Below, in pieces: positions 8,772 through 17,539 of a DNA stretch of 64,000 nucleotides (positions within the stretch are counted from its first letter, which is position 1; every line of letters begins with the position of its first letter). The notes beneath the pieces are model-generated. The model was given only the letters and a program-made list of their open reading frames with translations, had not been told where the DNA came from and did no database searches. Both the position numbers and the translations under genes were made by a program. Origin of the DNA: Trinickia dinghuensis (GTDB taxonomy: Bacteria > Pseudomonadota > Gammaproteobacteria > Burkholderiales > Burkholderiaceae); NCBI RefSeq assembly GCF_003367175.1, contig NZ_QRGA01000005.1, forward strand, positions 271,921 through 335,920. The letters are read 5' to 3'.

Positions 8772-9428
8772 CTACCTGCGTGCCACGGTGAGTTCGTCCA
8801 GGACGTGCCGCACCCCCGGAGCGGACCATACTGCGTGGAGCGCAAGCGACTTCTCCGCAAGAGAGCTGACCGTGCCGTGCAGCGTAACCGTGCCGTCGTC
8901 GACGTCCACTCTCACACGCCTCGATTCGTCTTCGGCGTGGCGTTTGAGCGCGGCCTCGATTCGAGCGGGAATATCGGTCGGTACGGGCTGGTGTTTGATC
9001 TGAATTTGGTTGACGACGACCACGACCCCGCGAAGCGGTGTCACGGCTTTCTCAGCCGATCTTGCCTGATATTCCCAATCGACTTCGCCGGTCAGCGTGA
9101 CGCAGCCTTTTTCGACCGTGACCTTGACGGCATGCTCGTCGAGGCCGGCGTTCCATGCCAGGACCGAGCGCGCCGAGGTTGCGATGTCTTCGTCGGTCCG
9201 CCGGCTGGAACTCGGTATCCGGACGTCCAGTTCGACGACAACGCCTTTTACCCCCTCAACCAGTTGCGCAGCCTTCCGCGCGGAGAGCTTTTCAACATAG
9301 CTTCGCAGGTGGCCGGCGAGCGTCACGATGCCGTTTCGCACTTCGACACCGATCCCGGCCGCGTCGATCGACGGATCCCATTCCAACTCCTGCTCGATGT
9401 CCTTCTTCAGTCGCGAGTCGGTCTTCAT
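8772..9428 (-). CDS. BON-domain protein, three repeats
   Basis: This 218-residue protein has three BON domains (about residues 3-70, 78-146 and 150-218), each with the V-x-V-x-x-G-x-V-T-L-x-G core. BON domains are thought to bind phospholipid. There is no signal peptide, which suggests a cytoplasmic or membrane-surface role. The ATG at 9428 follows GGAGG. It lies 58 bases after the nitroreductase gene on the same strand and probably shares its promoter. Paralogues lie at 16817 and 20400. Confidence 0.85.
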   Translation of the reverse strand: MKTDSRLKKDIEQELEWDPSIDAAGIGVEVRNGIVTLAGHLRSYVEKLSARKAAQLVEGVKGVVVELDVRIPSSSRRTDEDIATSARSVLAWNAGLDEHAVKVTVEKGCVTLTGEVDWEYQARSAEKAVTPLRGVVVVVNQIQIKHQPVPTDIPARIEAALKRHAEDESRRVRVDVDDGTVTLHGTVSSLAEKSLALHAVWSAPGVRHVLDELTVARR

Positions 9429-9486
9429 TGCGCCCTCCGGGCCGGATAGCAAAGCCGTTTCTCCGGTCGGCTCAAACGTGGTTACG

Positions 9487-10155
9487 TTACCCATTCATAG
9501 CGCCTTGGGACGACGGGAGGTAACCGACGGTCTGTGCGAGGATCGGCAGTTCATCCTCGTTCAGACTCAACGCGTCGGCGAGCAGGCGATGATTGATCCA
9601 GCCCCGCACCACGGTGCCAAGCCCAGCGGAAGCGCAATAGAGCGACACGTTTTGCGCGATCGCACCCGCAGCCACAGCGGAAAAAACATCGCGCTGCTTC
9701 GGCGGCATGTCGAGCAATTTAGATGTGCGCACCACGTAGACTAGGTCGAGCGGTGCGGCGCCGACGAAATCTTGATACCCGGTCATGTTGCGGGCGTCGA
9801 TGGCGAGCTTGAGCACGAGGCGGTGTTCCGGCGCATCGTAACGGTATACACCACAGGGCAAAGCAACGTAGATATCAATTTCGTTGAACGCACGGGCCGA
9901 AGGCGCCGTGTGCCCGCCGGTCACGTCGCGGTTGATGCCGTCGGCTGCCCATAACAGCTCGCCAAGCACCTGAGGTGACAACGATTCGCCGGAGAACTCC
10001 CGTGTGCTACAGCGGAACGATAATGCGGACATCAAGGGCATGCCTGAGCGTAGGTCAGGTCGCGGGAGATCAATATGAGACGGCGCTTCGCCTTGTGCCG
10101 ATGCGGCCAACGCAGCAGGTGCCGGTTCGTACTTGAGAAGGTCAGGCATGTTCAT
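9487..10155 (-). CDS. Nitroreductase-family protein (SagB-like)
   Basis: This 222-residue protein has the nitroreductase fold: an N-terminal FMN-contact segment (FRCSTREF), the GELLWAADGI region, and C-terminal ASAGLGTVVRG. Enzymes of this type use FMN and NAD(P)H to reduce organic substrates; the actual substrate is unknown. The start at 10155 has GGAGC upstream. A perfect FNR box lies 98 bp before it, and a BON gene follows. It is distinct from the longer Acg-like protein at 25371. Confidence 0.82.
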   Translation of the reverse strand: MNMPDLLKYEPAPAALAASAQGEAPSHIDLPRPDLRSGMPLMSALSFRCSTREFSGESLSPQVLGELLWAADGINRDVTGGHTAPSARAFNEIDIYVALPCGVYRYDAPEHRLVLKLAIDARNMTGYQDFVGAAPLDLVYVVRTSKLLDMPPKQRDVFSAVAAGAIAQNVSLYCASAGLGTVVRGWINHRLLADALSLNEDELPILAQTVGYLPSSQGAMNG

Positions 10156-10246
10156 CTTTTGCTCCGTCGAATTTGCGATGACGTGCGGATATCGGGACGA
10201 GTGCACGCTCACGGATTCACGGTATGTGTCATTCGCGTCCACGCGG

Positions 10247-10260
10247 TTGATTTCCGTCAA
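10247..10260 (-). promoter_or_regulatory. FNR-type box before the nitroreductase-BON pair
   Basis: TTGATTTCCGTCAA is a perfect match, centred 98 bp upstream of the nitroreductase start. Confidence 0.7.
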
Positions 10261-10339
10261 ACGTATGCCGATCGGCGGCGGACGCGAGGCGGCTGCGCTC
10301 GAGGGGATGACATCGACTCGTTCCTGCGATCGGCAAGTC

Positions 10340-10374
10340 AGCGCAATTGAATTCGGTCCCACATCAATTGCGCT
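10340..10374. terminator. Stem-loop at the 3' end of the ZntB-like gene
   Basis: A perfect 10-bp inverted repeat (AGCGCAATTG and CAATTGCGCT) with a 15-base spacer spans the stop codon at 10364. There is no T-run, so termination is only an inference. Confidence 0.4.
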
Positions 10375-11386
10375 CGAGCCGGTAAATGAGCCAGGCCGCG
10401 ATGCACGTCAGCAGCAAGGCGATGGTCAGGAAGATCCAGAAGCCTGCGCTGCTGCTCTTGAGCGGAATCCCGCCGACGTTCATACCGAGCAGGCCAGCGA
10501 TCAGGTTGATCGGCAAAGCGATCACGGTCACTGACGTGAGGATGAGCACGCTGCGGTTGGTGTGTTCGCCGACTTTCCCCGCGATCTCGTCCTGGAGCAG
10601 CTTGATGCGCTCTTCGAGACCGCTCGTGTCGCGCAGCACGAGGGAGAACTGCTCGGCGCATTGGCGCAACGACTGGGCGTCGTCGTCTCGCAACCAGGCG
10701 GGTGGGTGGCTGGCAAGCCGGAAAAGTGCGGCGGGCTCGGGCGCAAGCAACCGCCGCAGCCGCACCAGATCGCGCCGGAAGCGCCCGAGGCTCGCGCTTT
10801 TCGGCAGCTTGCCGGCGAGAAGCGCCTCCTCGGCAGCGTTTGAACTGACTGCGGCACCGCGCGCAATGCCGAATAACACGTCGGATTGCTCGTGCATTAG
10901 CCGGATCAGAAGAGCCATCGGGCTGCGGAAAGGACGTGCTTTCAGCACGTCGGAACGAAGCTGTTCTACGCAGCGAAGCGGTACGCTACGGACGCTCAGC
11001 AAACACCGGTCGTCGGCGCTGACCCAAAGCGTCGCCACCTCGAGAGGGCGCTTGCGCGATGCATCATAGTCTACGTCGTTCAGTACGGCGATCAGATGCT
11101 GATGCGCGCGCATGATGCGCGTCGATGGGTATCCGCGCCGCACGGCATCGGCGAACGCTGCCGGAACATCGGCCAGCTTGAGCGGCCATCCTTCGAGGAC
11201 CGTCGGAATATCGTGGAAATGAAGCCAGATGAATTCCCCGGGAGGGGCGTCGTCACGCTGTAACCACTCGATCGCCGTCGTTGCGTCGATTTCGCTGCCG
11301 ATGCCCTCCATCGAAAACAAGAAACCTCGATCGAGCGGAAATTCGACAGTTGGCGATGTAGGCTTCAAGGACGATTCGATTACCAT
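10364..11386 (-). CDS. CorA/ZntB-family metal ion transporter
   Basis: This 340-residue inner-membrane protein has a long soluble N-terminal domain and two C-terminal transmembrane helices. The signature GMN follows the first helix (LLGMNVGG). The acidic, poorly basic C terminus and overall pattern look closer to ZntB than CorA. The start at 11386 has a weak GAGCG upstream. No FNR box is visible before it; it lies between the nitroreductase operon and the fnr gene on the same strand. Confidence 0.85.
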   Translation of the reverse strand: MVIESSLKPTSPTVEFPLDRGFLFSMEGIGSEIDATTAIEWLQRDDAPPGEFIWLHFHDIPTVLEGWPLKLADVPAAFADAVRRGYPSTRIMRAHQHLIAVLNDVDYDASRKRPLEVATLWVSADDRCLLSVRSVPLRCVEQLRSDVLKARPFRSPMALLIRLMHEQSDVLFGIARGAAVSSNAAEEALLAGKLPKSASLGRFRRDLVRLRRLLAPEPAALFRLASHPPAWLRDDDAQSLRQCAEQFSLVLRDTSGLEERIKLLQDEIAGKVGEHTNRSVLILTSVTVIALPINLIAGLLGMNVGGIPLKSSSAGFWIFLTIALLLTCIAAWLIYRLERN

Positions 11387-11497
11387 TTCGCTCGCCTCGA
11401 AGCCGCCGATTTACGATGGAATCCCGCCGTAGTGGCGTCGGTCAGCGCTCGTTTCTGTCCGCACATCGCCCAATGAGCGCGGAGGGGTATTCGTTGA

Positions 11498-12274
11498 TCA
11501 AACCTGTGACAACCGCCCGAAATCGACGATCCGGACCTGCTTTCCATGCGTATCGACGACGCCCTCCCTTTGCAGCTTGGAGAACATGCGGCTCACGGTT
11601 TCGAGCTTCATGCCAAGGTAGCTGCCCATCTCTTCGCGTGTCATCCGAAGATAGAACTCGGACGCGGAATAGCCGCGCAGTTTCATCCGCTTCGACAGAT
11701 TGAGCAAGAATGCGGCGAGACGCTGCTCCGCGGTCTTTGCGCCGAGCAGCATCATGATCCCGGACTCGCGCACGATTTCACTGCTCATCATTCGATGCAC
11801 GTGGTGTTGCATGGCCGGCACCTCGCGGCACATGCCCTCGAGCAACCGGAATGGAACGATGCAGACGGTGCTGTCTTCCAACGCAATGGCATCGCAGTTG
11901 TAATGCTCGCCGTAGACACCGTCGAGGCCCAGCGTTTCGCCGATCAGATGAAAACCTATGACTTGCTCGCCGCCGTCGCGATCCGTGATGACGGTCTTGA
12001 ACGACCCCGTCCGGACGGCGTACAGGCTCCGGAAATCGTCGTTGGTGCGATACAGCGTTTCGCCGCGTTTGACCGTTCGTGTCGAGTAGATCAGCGAATC
12101 GAGCTGCCTCATTTCGGATGAGGTCAAATCGGCGGGCATGCAGACCGCGCGCATCGTGCAACTGGAGCACCGCGCCGAAGCGCTCTTTGCACTTGCATCG
12201 GTAATGGTAATGACTTTGCTGGGGATGGGGGCCGCGACGGCGGATCCTTGGGGGTATTCGACTGCGGAAGACAT
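11498..12274 (-). CDS. fnr: FNR-type oxygen-sensing transcription regulator
   Basis: This 258-residue Crp/Fnr protein is the likely master regulator of the window. Its cysteines Cys36, Cys39, Cys45 (C-x2-C-x5-C) and Cys127 match the [4Fe-4S] ligands of E. coli FNR (20, 23, 29, 122). A cyclic-nucleotide-like beta roll is followed by a helix-turn-helix at about 211-235. The recognition helix has E225-T-V-S228-R229, the same E--SR contacts that read TTGAT/ATCAA in E. coli. The ATG at 12274 is chosen because GGAGG lies just upstream; an earlier ATG at 12295 has no such site. A one-mismatch box lies 220 bp upstream, so it may control itself. Confidence 0.93.
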   Translation of the reverse strand: MSSAVEYPQGSAVAAPIPSKVITITDASAKSASARCSSCTMRAVCMPADLTSSEMRQLDSLIYSTRTVKRGETLYRTNDDFRSLYAVRTGSFKTVITDRDGGEQVIGFHLIGETLGLDGVYGEHYNCDAIALEDSTVCIVPFRLLEGMCREVPAMQHHVHRMMSSEIVRESGIMMLLGAKTAEQRLAAFLLNLSKRMKLRGYSASEFYLRMTREEMGSYLGMKLETVSRMFSKLQREGVVDTHGKQVRIVDFGRLSQV

Positions 12275-12640
12275 GACGGCCTCCAGACAACTCATGGAAT
12301 CGAATTCTGAATGCGCGAGAAAATGTGCGCAAGCGTATTCCAGGCGAGATCGAGCTCGCTCGTGTTATCAAGGAATTGGTCTGTGGTCGCCCCGTTCGCT
12401 AATTTCACTATGGCCGATTCCGCGGGCGAGCGAAATCGGCGGATCCTGAGACGAATGTAGGATCTTCGGTCAGCATGTAGGCATCGTCTGACACGCATCA
12501 AGGAGTTAGGACAAATTCGAGCGCGCCGATCCCCAACGGCCTCTGCACGAGGCCATCGGGGCGCGGCGCGTCGGGCGTTGCAGCGGGGTGCGGCGTCTGG
12601 ACACCTTGCCCAGCGAACGGCTCAATCGGATATCGGCGTG
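12275..12640. other. Intergenic region upstream of fnr
   Basis: This 366-base stretch holds the fnr leader, a one-mismatch FNR box at 12488-12501, and an imperfect GC-rich hairpin near 12530-12565 that could end transcription of the stress-protein genes upstream. I see no coding sequence with a credible start. Confidence 0.5.
12488..12501 (-). promoter_or_regulatory. FNR-type box before fnr
   Basis: CTGACACGCATCAA has one mismatch. Its centre lies 220 bp before the fnr start, which suggests autoregulation. Confidence 0.5.
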
Positions 12641-13495
12641 CTATCTCGGCTTGGAGCGCGAACGGAACCAGTGAGACATCAGAACCGGTACCGTCATGGT
12701 TTCGAGCAGCGCACGCGTGACACCTCCCAATACATGCTCCATAGCGCGTGCGTGTCCGTAAGCCCCCATGACGAGCAGGTCGGCATGCACGTCGGTGAGA
12801 TGATTCAGGAGCGTGGCGCCTGTGCTCACGCCCGAAATGCGCGGTATCGACGCGAACCCGGCGCGTATGCCGTGGCGCTCCAGATAGCCCGCTGCATCGA
12901 AGCCGGCGGGTTCCTCGCGATCAGGATGTTTCTCGACGATCGCGACCGTAACGAAGCGTGCGCGCTTGAGAATCGGAAGTGCATCCGCGAGTGCGCGCGC
13001 GGCTTCTCGGCTTCCATCCCAAGCCACTACGACATTCCCGCCGAACGACGGCATATGGCCCGCGTAGGGTAGAACGACTATAGGCCGGCCCGAGTTCATC
13101 ACGATGTCCTCGACGAAATCGCGCGCGATGAAGGACCCTTGATCGTCAGGATCTTGCTGACCCAGTACGATGATATCGGCATGTCGCGCATGCAGCACCG
13201 TGGCATCGACAGCGGAGCCCTCCGGGGCGTGCCAGTCGAACGGGCATCCGGCGCGTTCTGCCGCGGCCGTAAATCGTTCGCGGGCGCTGTTCATTCGCGT
13301 GGCAGCCTGGGCTTCGAGCTTCGCCAAACTCAGGCCGTCGTCACGCTTCAGCAGCGGCCGAAAAGTATCCTGGCAGACTACGTACAGGCCGATGACGTGC
13401 ATGTTGTGCTTCAATGCAAGGTCTAGGGCGAAGGCAACGCGCGCATCGCTGTGCCGGCTGTCGTCGATATGGACGAGCATGGTTTTGTATGTCAT
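12641..13495 (-). CDS. Tandem universal stress protein (two UspA domains)
   Basis: This 284-residue cytoplasmic protein has two UspA folds (about 1-150 and 155-275). The second half ends with GAYGHARAMEHVLGG, close to the ATP-binding G-x2-G-x9-G pattern but with Gly in place of Ser/Thr at the end. The start at 13495 overlaps the stop of the next upstream gene (ATGA), so it is translationally coupled to the single-domain Usp at 13492. Such proteins support survival under energy limitation; the molecular activity is not known. Confidence 0.88.
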   Translation of the reverse strand: MTYKTMLVHIDDSRHSDARVAFALDLALKHNMHVIGLYVVCQDTFRPLLKRDDGLSLAKLEAQAATRMNSARERFTAAAERAGCPFDWHAPEGSAVDATVLHARHADIIVLGQQDPDDQGSFIARDFVEDIVMNSGRPIVVLPYAGHMPSFGGNVVVAWDGSREAARALADALPILKRARFVTVAIVEKHPDREEPAGFDAAGYLERHGIRAGFASIPRISGVSTGATLLNHLTDVHADLLVMGAYGHARAMEHVLGGVTRALLETMTVPVLMSHWFRSRSKPR

Positions 13496-13998
13496 AGCAG
13501 GACCTGCTTGGTTCGGTTGTCGGCTGCGTCTTGCGTTTCCGCCGCGCCTTCGATGCTGCCGGGTACGAGCAAGACAGGGCAACAGGACATGCGCGTGAAC
13601 CGCTCCGCGACGCTGCCGAGCATCAGCCGCTTGACTCCACGTCTGCCGTGTGTGCCCATGACCACGAGATCGCAGTGGGTCGCGCGAGCTTCTTCCAAGA
13701 TACGTTCGGGGATATTGGCGCCAGGTTTATCGGCCTCGACCACCCGCGGCGTACCTTTGACGTCGTCTCGCTTCATCGCGGCGCCGGTTTCCTTCTTCAG
13801 TTGCTCACCGGTCTGAAGCAGCGCCTCTCGAACGATCGTGGGATCGAAGCCAGGCGCCTCATAGGCCACCATCGGAACATCGACGACATAGAGCGGTATC
13901 AGTTCGGCATGACATTCGCGTGCCATGGCGAGTGCGTGGTCGAACGCGCGTTGTGCCGTGGAACTGCCGTCCATAGGCACCAAAATTCGTGTGTACAT
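13492..13998 (-). CDS. Universal stress protein, single domain
   Basis: This 168-residue UspA-family protein carries the complete ATP-binding motif GTHGRRGVKRLMLGS. The N-terminal strand is typical (MYTRILVPMDGS). The ATG at 13998 has AAAGGCTCG upstream. It lies between two tandem Usp genes on the same strand, 59 bases after the first and overlapping the next by four bases. Confidence 0.9.
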   Translation of the reverse strand: MYTRILVPMDGSSTAQRAFDHALAMARECHAELIPLYVVDVPMVAYEAPGFDPTIVREALLQTGEQLKKETGAAMKRDDVKGTPRVVEADKPGANIPERILEEARATHCDLVVMGTHGRRGVKRLMLGSVAERFTRMSCCPVLLVPGSIEGAAETQDAADNRTKQVLL

Positions 13999-14057
13999 AG
14001 TCGAGCCTTTTGAATAGTTGACGTCTAGCGCGTGCGGCGCCGACAAATCGAGTCATG

Positions 14058-14897
14058 TCAATGCGACATAAGCACCGGTACGGTCATCGATTTGAGAATC
14101 GAACGGGTTGCGCCACCAAGGACTAATTCGCGCCAGCGAGAATGACCGTAGCAGCCCATCACGAGCAGATCGGCATCGAGGTCGGCAGCGCGGGAAAGGA
14201 TCGTTTCTCCGATCGGCACGTCCTTTACACCCTCGATCTCCTGCGTGGTGACATTCGCGCCGTAACGGGCAACGATCGCTGCGATATCGGACCCGGGAAT
14301 TCGGCTCGAGGGAGGCTCGCCGCTCATGGCATTGACCGTAAGCACCGTGACTTTCTTTGCGCGGCCGAGGAACGGCAGTGCATCGTGCAGTGCGCGTGTA
14401 GCTTCGCGGCTGCCGTCCCACGCAATCAGCACATGCGAGGCGATGGTGGGAAACTTGCCGGCGTAGGGCACGACAAGCACAGGGCGTCCCGAGGACAGTA
14501 CGAGGTTCTCGATGAACTGCTCGGCGACGAACGACTCCGGATCCTCGGGGTTGTACTGGCCAACGATTGCGAGGTCGGCCAGGCGAGCGGCCTTCGGAAC
14601 GCACCGATTGGCGTATTCCGTAGACCATTGCCATTCGCCCGCGACCTTCAGGCGCAAAATCTCGGCGCGGAACAGACGCTCGAGTGCACCTTGTTGTTCG
14701 AGTCGGCGATGCTCGAACTCCACGTAGTACTCGGGGTTGCCTGCCAACACATAGAAGGAACCCGGCTCGGGCCTGTAGACCGTGAAAAAACCCGTGAGAT
14801 AGGCATCGAATTGCTTGGCGAGCGTCTGCGCGAGTTCGAGCCGGCTATGCACGCCTTCACTCGTATCTAGGTGAACGAGGATGCTTTTGTAACTCAT
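14058..14897 (-). CDS. Tandem universal stress protein (two UspA domains)
   Basis: This 279-residue protein is the first gene of the three-gene Usp operon. It has two UspA folds, the second with GCYGHSRWRELVLGG. I chose the ATG at 14897 over one at 14903 because GGGAG is better spaced for it and the sister gene starts at the equivalent residue. A perfect FNR box lies 91 bp upstream. It is similar to the proteins at 12641 and 46705. Confidence 0.88.
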   Translation of the reverse strand: MSYKSILVHLDTSEGVHSRLELAQTLAKQFDAYLTGFFTVYRPEPGSFYVLAGNPEYYVEFEHRRLEQQGALERLFRAEILRLKVAGEWQWSTEYANRCVPKAARLADLAIVGQYNPEDPESFVAEQFIENLVLSSGRPVLVVPYAGKFPTIASHVLIAWDGSREATRALHDALPFLGRAKKVTVLTVNAMSGEPPSSRIPGSDIAAIVARYGANVTTQEIEGVKDVPIGETILSRAADLDADLLVMGCYGHSRWRELVLGGATRSILKSMTVPVLMSH

Positions 14898-14981
14898 TGC
14901 CATTGCTCCCAGGGTAGAAATTCGAGCACTCGACCGCGCATGAACGTGATTTCTAGTCTAGGAGTACGGCCGGCTGAGCGG

Positions 14982-14995
14982 TTGACGCAAATCAA
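14982..14995 (-). promoter_or_regulatory. FNR-type box before the Usp operon
   Basis: TTGACGCAAATCAA is a perfect match, centred 91 bp before the Usp start at 14897. Confidence 0.75.
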
Positions 14996-15079
14996 GCGAA
15001 GCGGCGTCAGGCAAGTGCGCTTCATGGCAGCGAAGTATGTACGCGGGAGATAAGCGAAAGCGCGACTCCGCGCGATGGG

Positions 15080-15093
15080 TTGATGGACGTCAA
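15080..15093 (+). promoter_or_regulatory. FNR-type box before phaB
   Basis: TTGATGGACGTCAA is a perfect match, centred 118 bp before the phaB start. Confidence 0.75.
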
Positions 15094-15204
15094 TGGGCCG
15101 CACACGATGCGGTCTAAATTGGACCGGTAGTCATCCGTTTATCGCGCATGAGAATGAAGCAGTGCGCGAGCACTCCGTTTCCTTTGTTTAGTCAGGAGAA
15201 CATG

Positions 15205-15951
15205 ATGTCCACCAAGCGAGTCGCATTCGTCACCGGAGGAATGGGAGGTTTAGGCGCGGCGATCAGCCGGCGGCTGCACGATATGGGAATGGTCGTCGCG
15301 ATGTCGCATTCCGAGCGAAATGACCACGTTGCCACCTGGTTGATGCATGAGCACGACGTGGGACGTTCGTTCCACGCATACGAGATGAACGTCGACGAAT
15401 ACGATTCGTGCGCGCACTGCGCCAGACGTGTCATCGCGGAGCATGGTGCTGTCGACATACTCGTCAACAACGCCGGCATTACGCGAGACGCGACTTTCGC
15501 CAAGATGACCAAGACCGATTGGAACGCCGTGATGCACACGGATCTCGACGCGCTGTTCAACGTGACGAAGCAGTTCATCGGAGGAATGGTTGAGAGCGGT
15601 TTCGGACGCGTGGTGAACATCGGCTCGGTGAACGGATCGCGCGGAGCATTCGGACAGACTAATTACTCCGCGGCGAAGTCGGGCGTCCATGGTTTTACGA
15701 AAGCGTTGGCGCTGGAAGTCGCGAAGCGGGGCGTGACGGTCAACACCGTTTCGCCTGGGTACCTGGATACGGCGATGATCGCGTCGGTGCCAAGAGACAT
15801 CATGGAGACGCGAATTTTGCCGCAGATTCCGGTCGGCCGGCTCGGGCGGCCGGACGAGGTCGCGGCGCTCGTCGCGTTTCTCTGCTCGGACGATGCAGCC
15901 TTCATCACAGGCGCAGACCTCGCGGTCAATGGCGGTATGCACATGCAATGA
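15205..15951 (+). CDS. phaB: Acetoacetyl-CoA reductase
   Basis: This 248-residue short-chain dehydrogenase reduces acetoacetyl-CoA to (R)-3-hydroxybutyryl-CoA with NADPH, the monomer for PhaC. It has TGGMGGLG for cofactor, NNAG, the catalytic Ser of the NIGSVNG segment, and YSAAK. The opening STKRVAFVTGG and overall pattern are PhaB-like rather than FabG-like. AGGAG stands before two adjacent ATG codons; 15205 has the better spacing. A perfect FNR box lies upstream. No thiolase gene (phaA) is in the window. Confidence 0.88.
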   Translation: MSTKRVAFVTGGMGGLGAAISRRLHDMGMVVAMSHSERNDHVATWLMHEHDVGRSFHAYEMNVDEYDSCAHCARRVIAEHGAVDILVNNAGITRDATFAKMTKTDWNAVMHTDLDALFNVTKQFIGGMVESGFGRVVNIGSVNGSRGAFGQTNYSAAKSGVHGFTKALALEVAKRGVTVNTVSPGYLDTAMIASVPRDIMETRILPQIPVGRLGRPDEVAALVAFLCSDDAAFITGADLAVNGGMHMQ

Positions 15952-15968
15952 TGCTCGAGCGCTGCCTG

Positions 15969-15982
15969 TTGATACACGTCAA
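15969..15982 (+). promoter_or_regulatory. FNR-type box before hsp20
   Basis: TTGATACACGTCAA is a perfect match, centred 191 bp before the hsp20 start. Confidence 0.7.
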
Positions 15983-16166
15983 TCGCCGCGGAGCCGTGGG
16001 GCCTACAGTGGGTTCAGCATCGCTTTGCGGCAGCCAGTGTGAAATCGCGGACGGAAGTAGCAGCGCCTGAACGCATTCTGGACGGTCTAGGGCGAGGGCT
16101 TGGCATGGGTGCGGAAGCGCCCGTGGTTTTTGGGTGAAGTGAGCGGTGAACCGAGAGGTGAATGCT

Positions 16167-16601
16167 ATGAGCAATGTAACTCGTTACGATCCGTTTTCTT
16201 TGGAACCCATGGCGGATTTGTTTCAAGGTTTCTTCCGGCCGATGCGCAGCCTGGCGCTCGAAGGAGAAACCCCGCTTTCGGACATCAAGATCGATGTCTC
16301 CGAAAGCGAGACCGCCTATACGGTGAAGGCGGAGTTGCCCGGTGTCGACAAGAAAGATATCGACGTCAGCATCGACGGCAACGTGGTATCGATCAGCGCT
16401 AAGGCCGAGCGTGACAAAGAGACGAAGAACGGCGAGCGCTTGATTCGCCGAGAGCGCTATTCCGGTGTCATCAGCCGCTCGTTCTCGCTGGCCGCAGACA
16501 TCGACGAGGGAACCTCGTCCGCGCAGTATCAGGATGGCGTGCTGTCTCTGACGCTGCAGAAGAAAAAGGACGCACCCCAAAAGCGGTTGCAGATCAACTA
16601 A
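16167..16601 (+). CDS. Hsp20 family small heat-shock protein
   Basis: This 144-residue alpha-crystallin-type chaperone holds unfolding proteins in the cytoplasm. The alpha-crystallin domain spans about residues 35-135 with the A-E-LPGVDKKDI segment and the GVLSLTLQK strand. The C-terminal tail carries an I-x-I-like end (LQIN). The ATG at 16167 has GAGAGGTG upstream. A terminator hairpin follows the stop. It parallels HspX/Acr of the mycobacterial dormancy regulon in role. Confidence 0.92.
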   Translation: MSNVTRYDPFSLEPMADLFQGFFRPMRSLALEGETPLSDIKIDVSESETAYTVKAELPGVDKKDIDVSIDGNVVSISAKAERDKETKNGERLIRRERYSGVISRSFSLAADIDEGTSSAQYQDGVLSLTLQKKKDAPQKRLQIN

Positions 16602-16621
16602 TCGCTATCCGACAGTGTCTG

Positions 16622-16656
16622 TGGCGCGGTTGCACTTCGGTGGCCGCGCCATTTTT
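16622..16656 (+). terminator. Rho-independent terminator after hsp20
   Basis: An 8-bp GC-rich stem (TGGCGCGG with CCGCGCCA) encloses a 14-base loop and runs into ATTTTTC. It lies 20 bases after the hsp20 stop. Confidence 0.8.
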
Positions 16657-16680
16657 CTGTTCGCGCTCTTTCCGCCGTGT

Positions 16681-16694
16681 TTGATGCACGTCAG
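16681..16694 (+). promoter_or_regulatory. FNR-type box before the second BON gene
   Basis: TTGATGCACGTCAG has one mismatch in the last base. Its centre lies 129 bp before the BON gene at 16817. Confidence 0.65.
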
Positions 16695-16816
16695 TGACGC
16701 TCACGCGTTCGACCTCAATATTGAACTATCCGAGTCGGCAATCGATATCCATGAGCGAGAGGTAGGCATCCGCCGGCCGAGTGGTGTTGATGGTGGGAAC
16801 ATGAAAGGAGTATGAG

Positions 16817-17467
16817 ATGAAGACTGACAAGCAACTGAGGGATGAGGTGGCGGAAGAGCTCGATTTCGATACCTTGATCAATTCGGCGCAAATCGGCGTC
16901 GAGGTCACCGATCGCGTGGTGACGCTCTCCGGCCACCCGTCGAGCTACGCCGAAAAGGTCGCCGCCGAGAAGGCTGCGCAACGCGTATCGGGCGTGAAGG
17001 CGGTCGTCGTGGATATGCATGTTCGCCTTCCGAACGACGACTTGCATACCGACGAGGAAACGGCGAACGCCGTGCGCGCCCTGCTGCGATGGATGGTCGG
17101 TCTCGATGAGAACTCGGTCAAAGTGCAAGTCGAAAACGGCTGGGTGACGTTGCGCGGCGAGGTCGAAAGCCCGCGTCGCAGTTATCTAGCTGCACGCACG
17201 ATTGGTCAGATGCGCAGCGTGACGGGTGTGACGAATCTCATCGAGGTGTCCGGACCGAGGGCGGCCGGTGATGTCGCCGGGAATATCAACCGTGCGTTGC
17301 AACGCCATGCGGAACGCGCGGCGAAGCATATTCAGATCAAGGTTCGGGACGGCACGGTGACGTTGACCGGTAAGGTGGCGTCCTACGCGGAGCGTTCGCT
17401 TGCGCGCGGGGCGGCATGGTCGGCACCCGGCGTTCACGCCGTGGTCGACGACCTCGAGATCGAGTAG
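16817..17467 (+). CDS. BON-domain protein, three repeats
   Basis: This 216-residue protein has three BON domains and is a close paralogue of the protein at 8772, starting with the same MKTD and sharing the SAPGVH near the C terminus. BON domains are thought to bind phospholipid; no signal peptide is present. The ATG follows GGAGTATGAG. It lies between a terminator after hsp20 and a strong stem-loop at 17474, so it is probably a single-gene or short transcript with its own FNR box. Confidence 0.87.
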   Translation: MKTDKQLRDEVAEELDFDTLINSAQIGVEVTDRVVTLSGHPSSYAEKVAAEKAAQRVSGVKAVVVDMHVRLPNDDLHTDEETANAVRALLRWMVGLDENSVKVQVENGWVTLRGEVESPRRSYLAARTIGQMRSVTGVTNLIEVSGPRAAGDVAGNINRALQRHAERAAKHIQIKVRDGTVTLTGKVASYAERSLARGAAWSAPGVHAVVDDLEIE

Positions 17468-17473
17468 GGTCAT

Positions 17474-17494
17474 CGCCGGCTCGCACAGCCGGCG
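17474..17494 (+). terminator. Stem-loop after the second BON gene
   Basis: A perfect 8-bp stem (CGCCGGCT and AGCCGGCG) with a 5-base loop starts 7 bases after the BON stop. It lacks a T-run. Confidence 0.5.
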
Positions 17495-17539
17495 TGATCA
17501 CGGTTGACTAGGCGGTTTTGCAAAATCGAGGCATTTACC

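Larger units (their letters stand above)
14898..15204. other. Divergent regulatory region, Usp operon / acetoacetyl-CoA reductase
   Basis: This 307-base intergenic stretch contains two perfect FNR boxes 98 bp apart, each nearer to one of the two genes. No additional gene is apparent. Confidence 0.6.

Noticed and set aside
14050..14066. GTCATGTCAA near 14052 as another FNR box
   Set aside because: Only the right half matches; the left half has several mismatches, and the site overlaps the end of a Usp gene inside an operon.
16615..16815. Possible 66-residue gene between hsp20 and BON
   Set aside because: It spans the hsp20 terminator and the FNR box and has no ribosome site.
17507..17520. 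TTGACTAGGCGGTT as an FNR box before 17540
   Set aside because: The right half does not match ATCAA or GTCAA.
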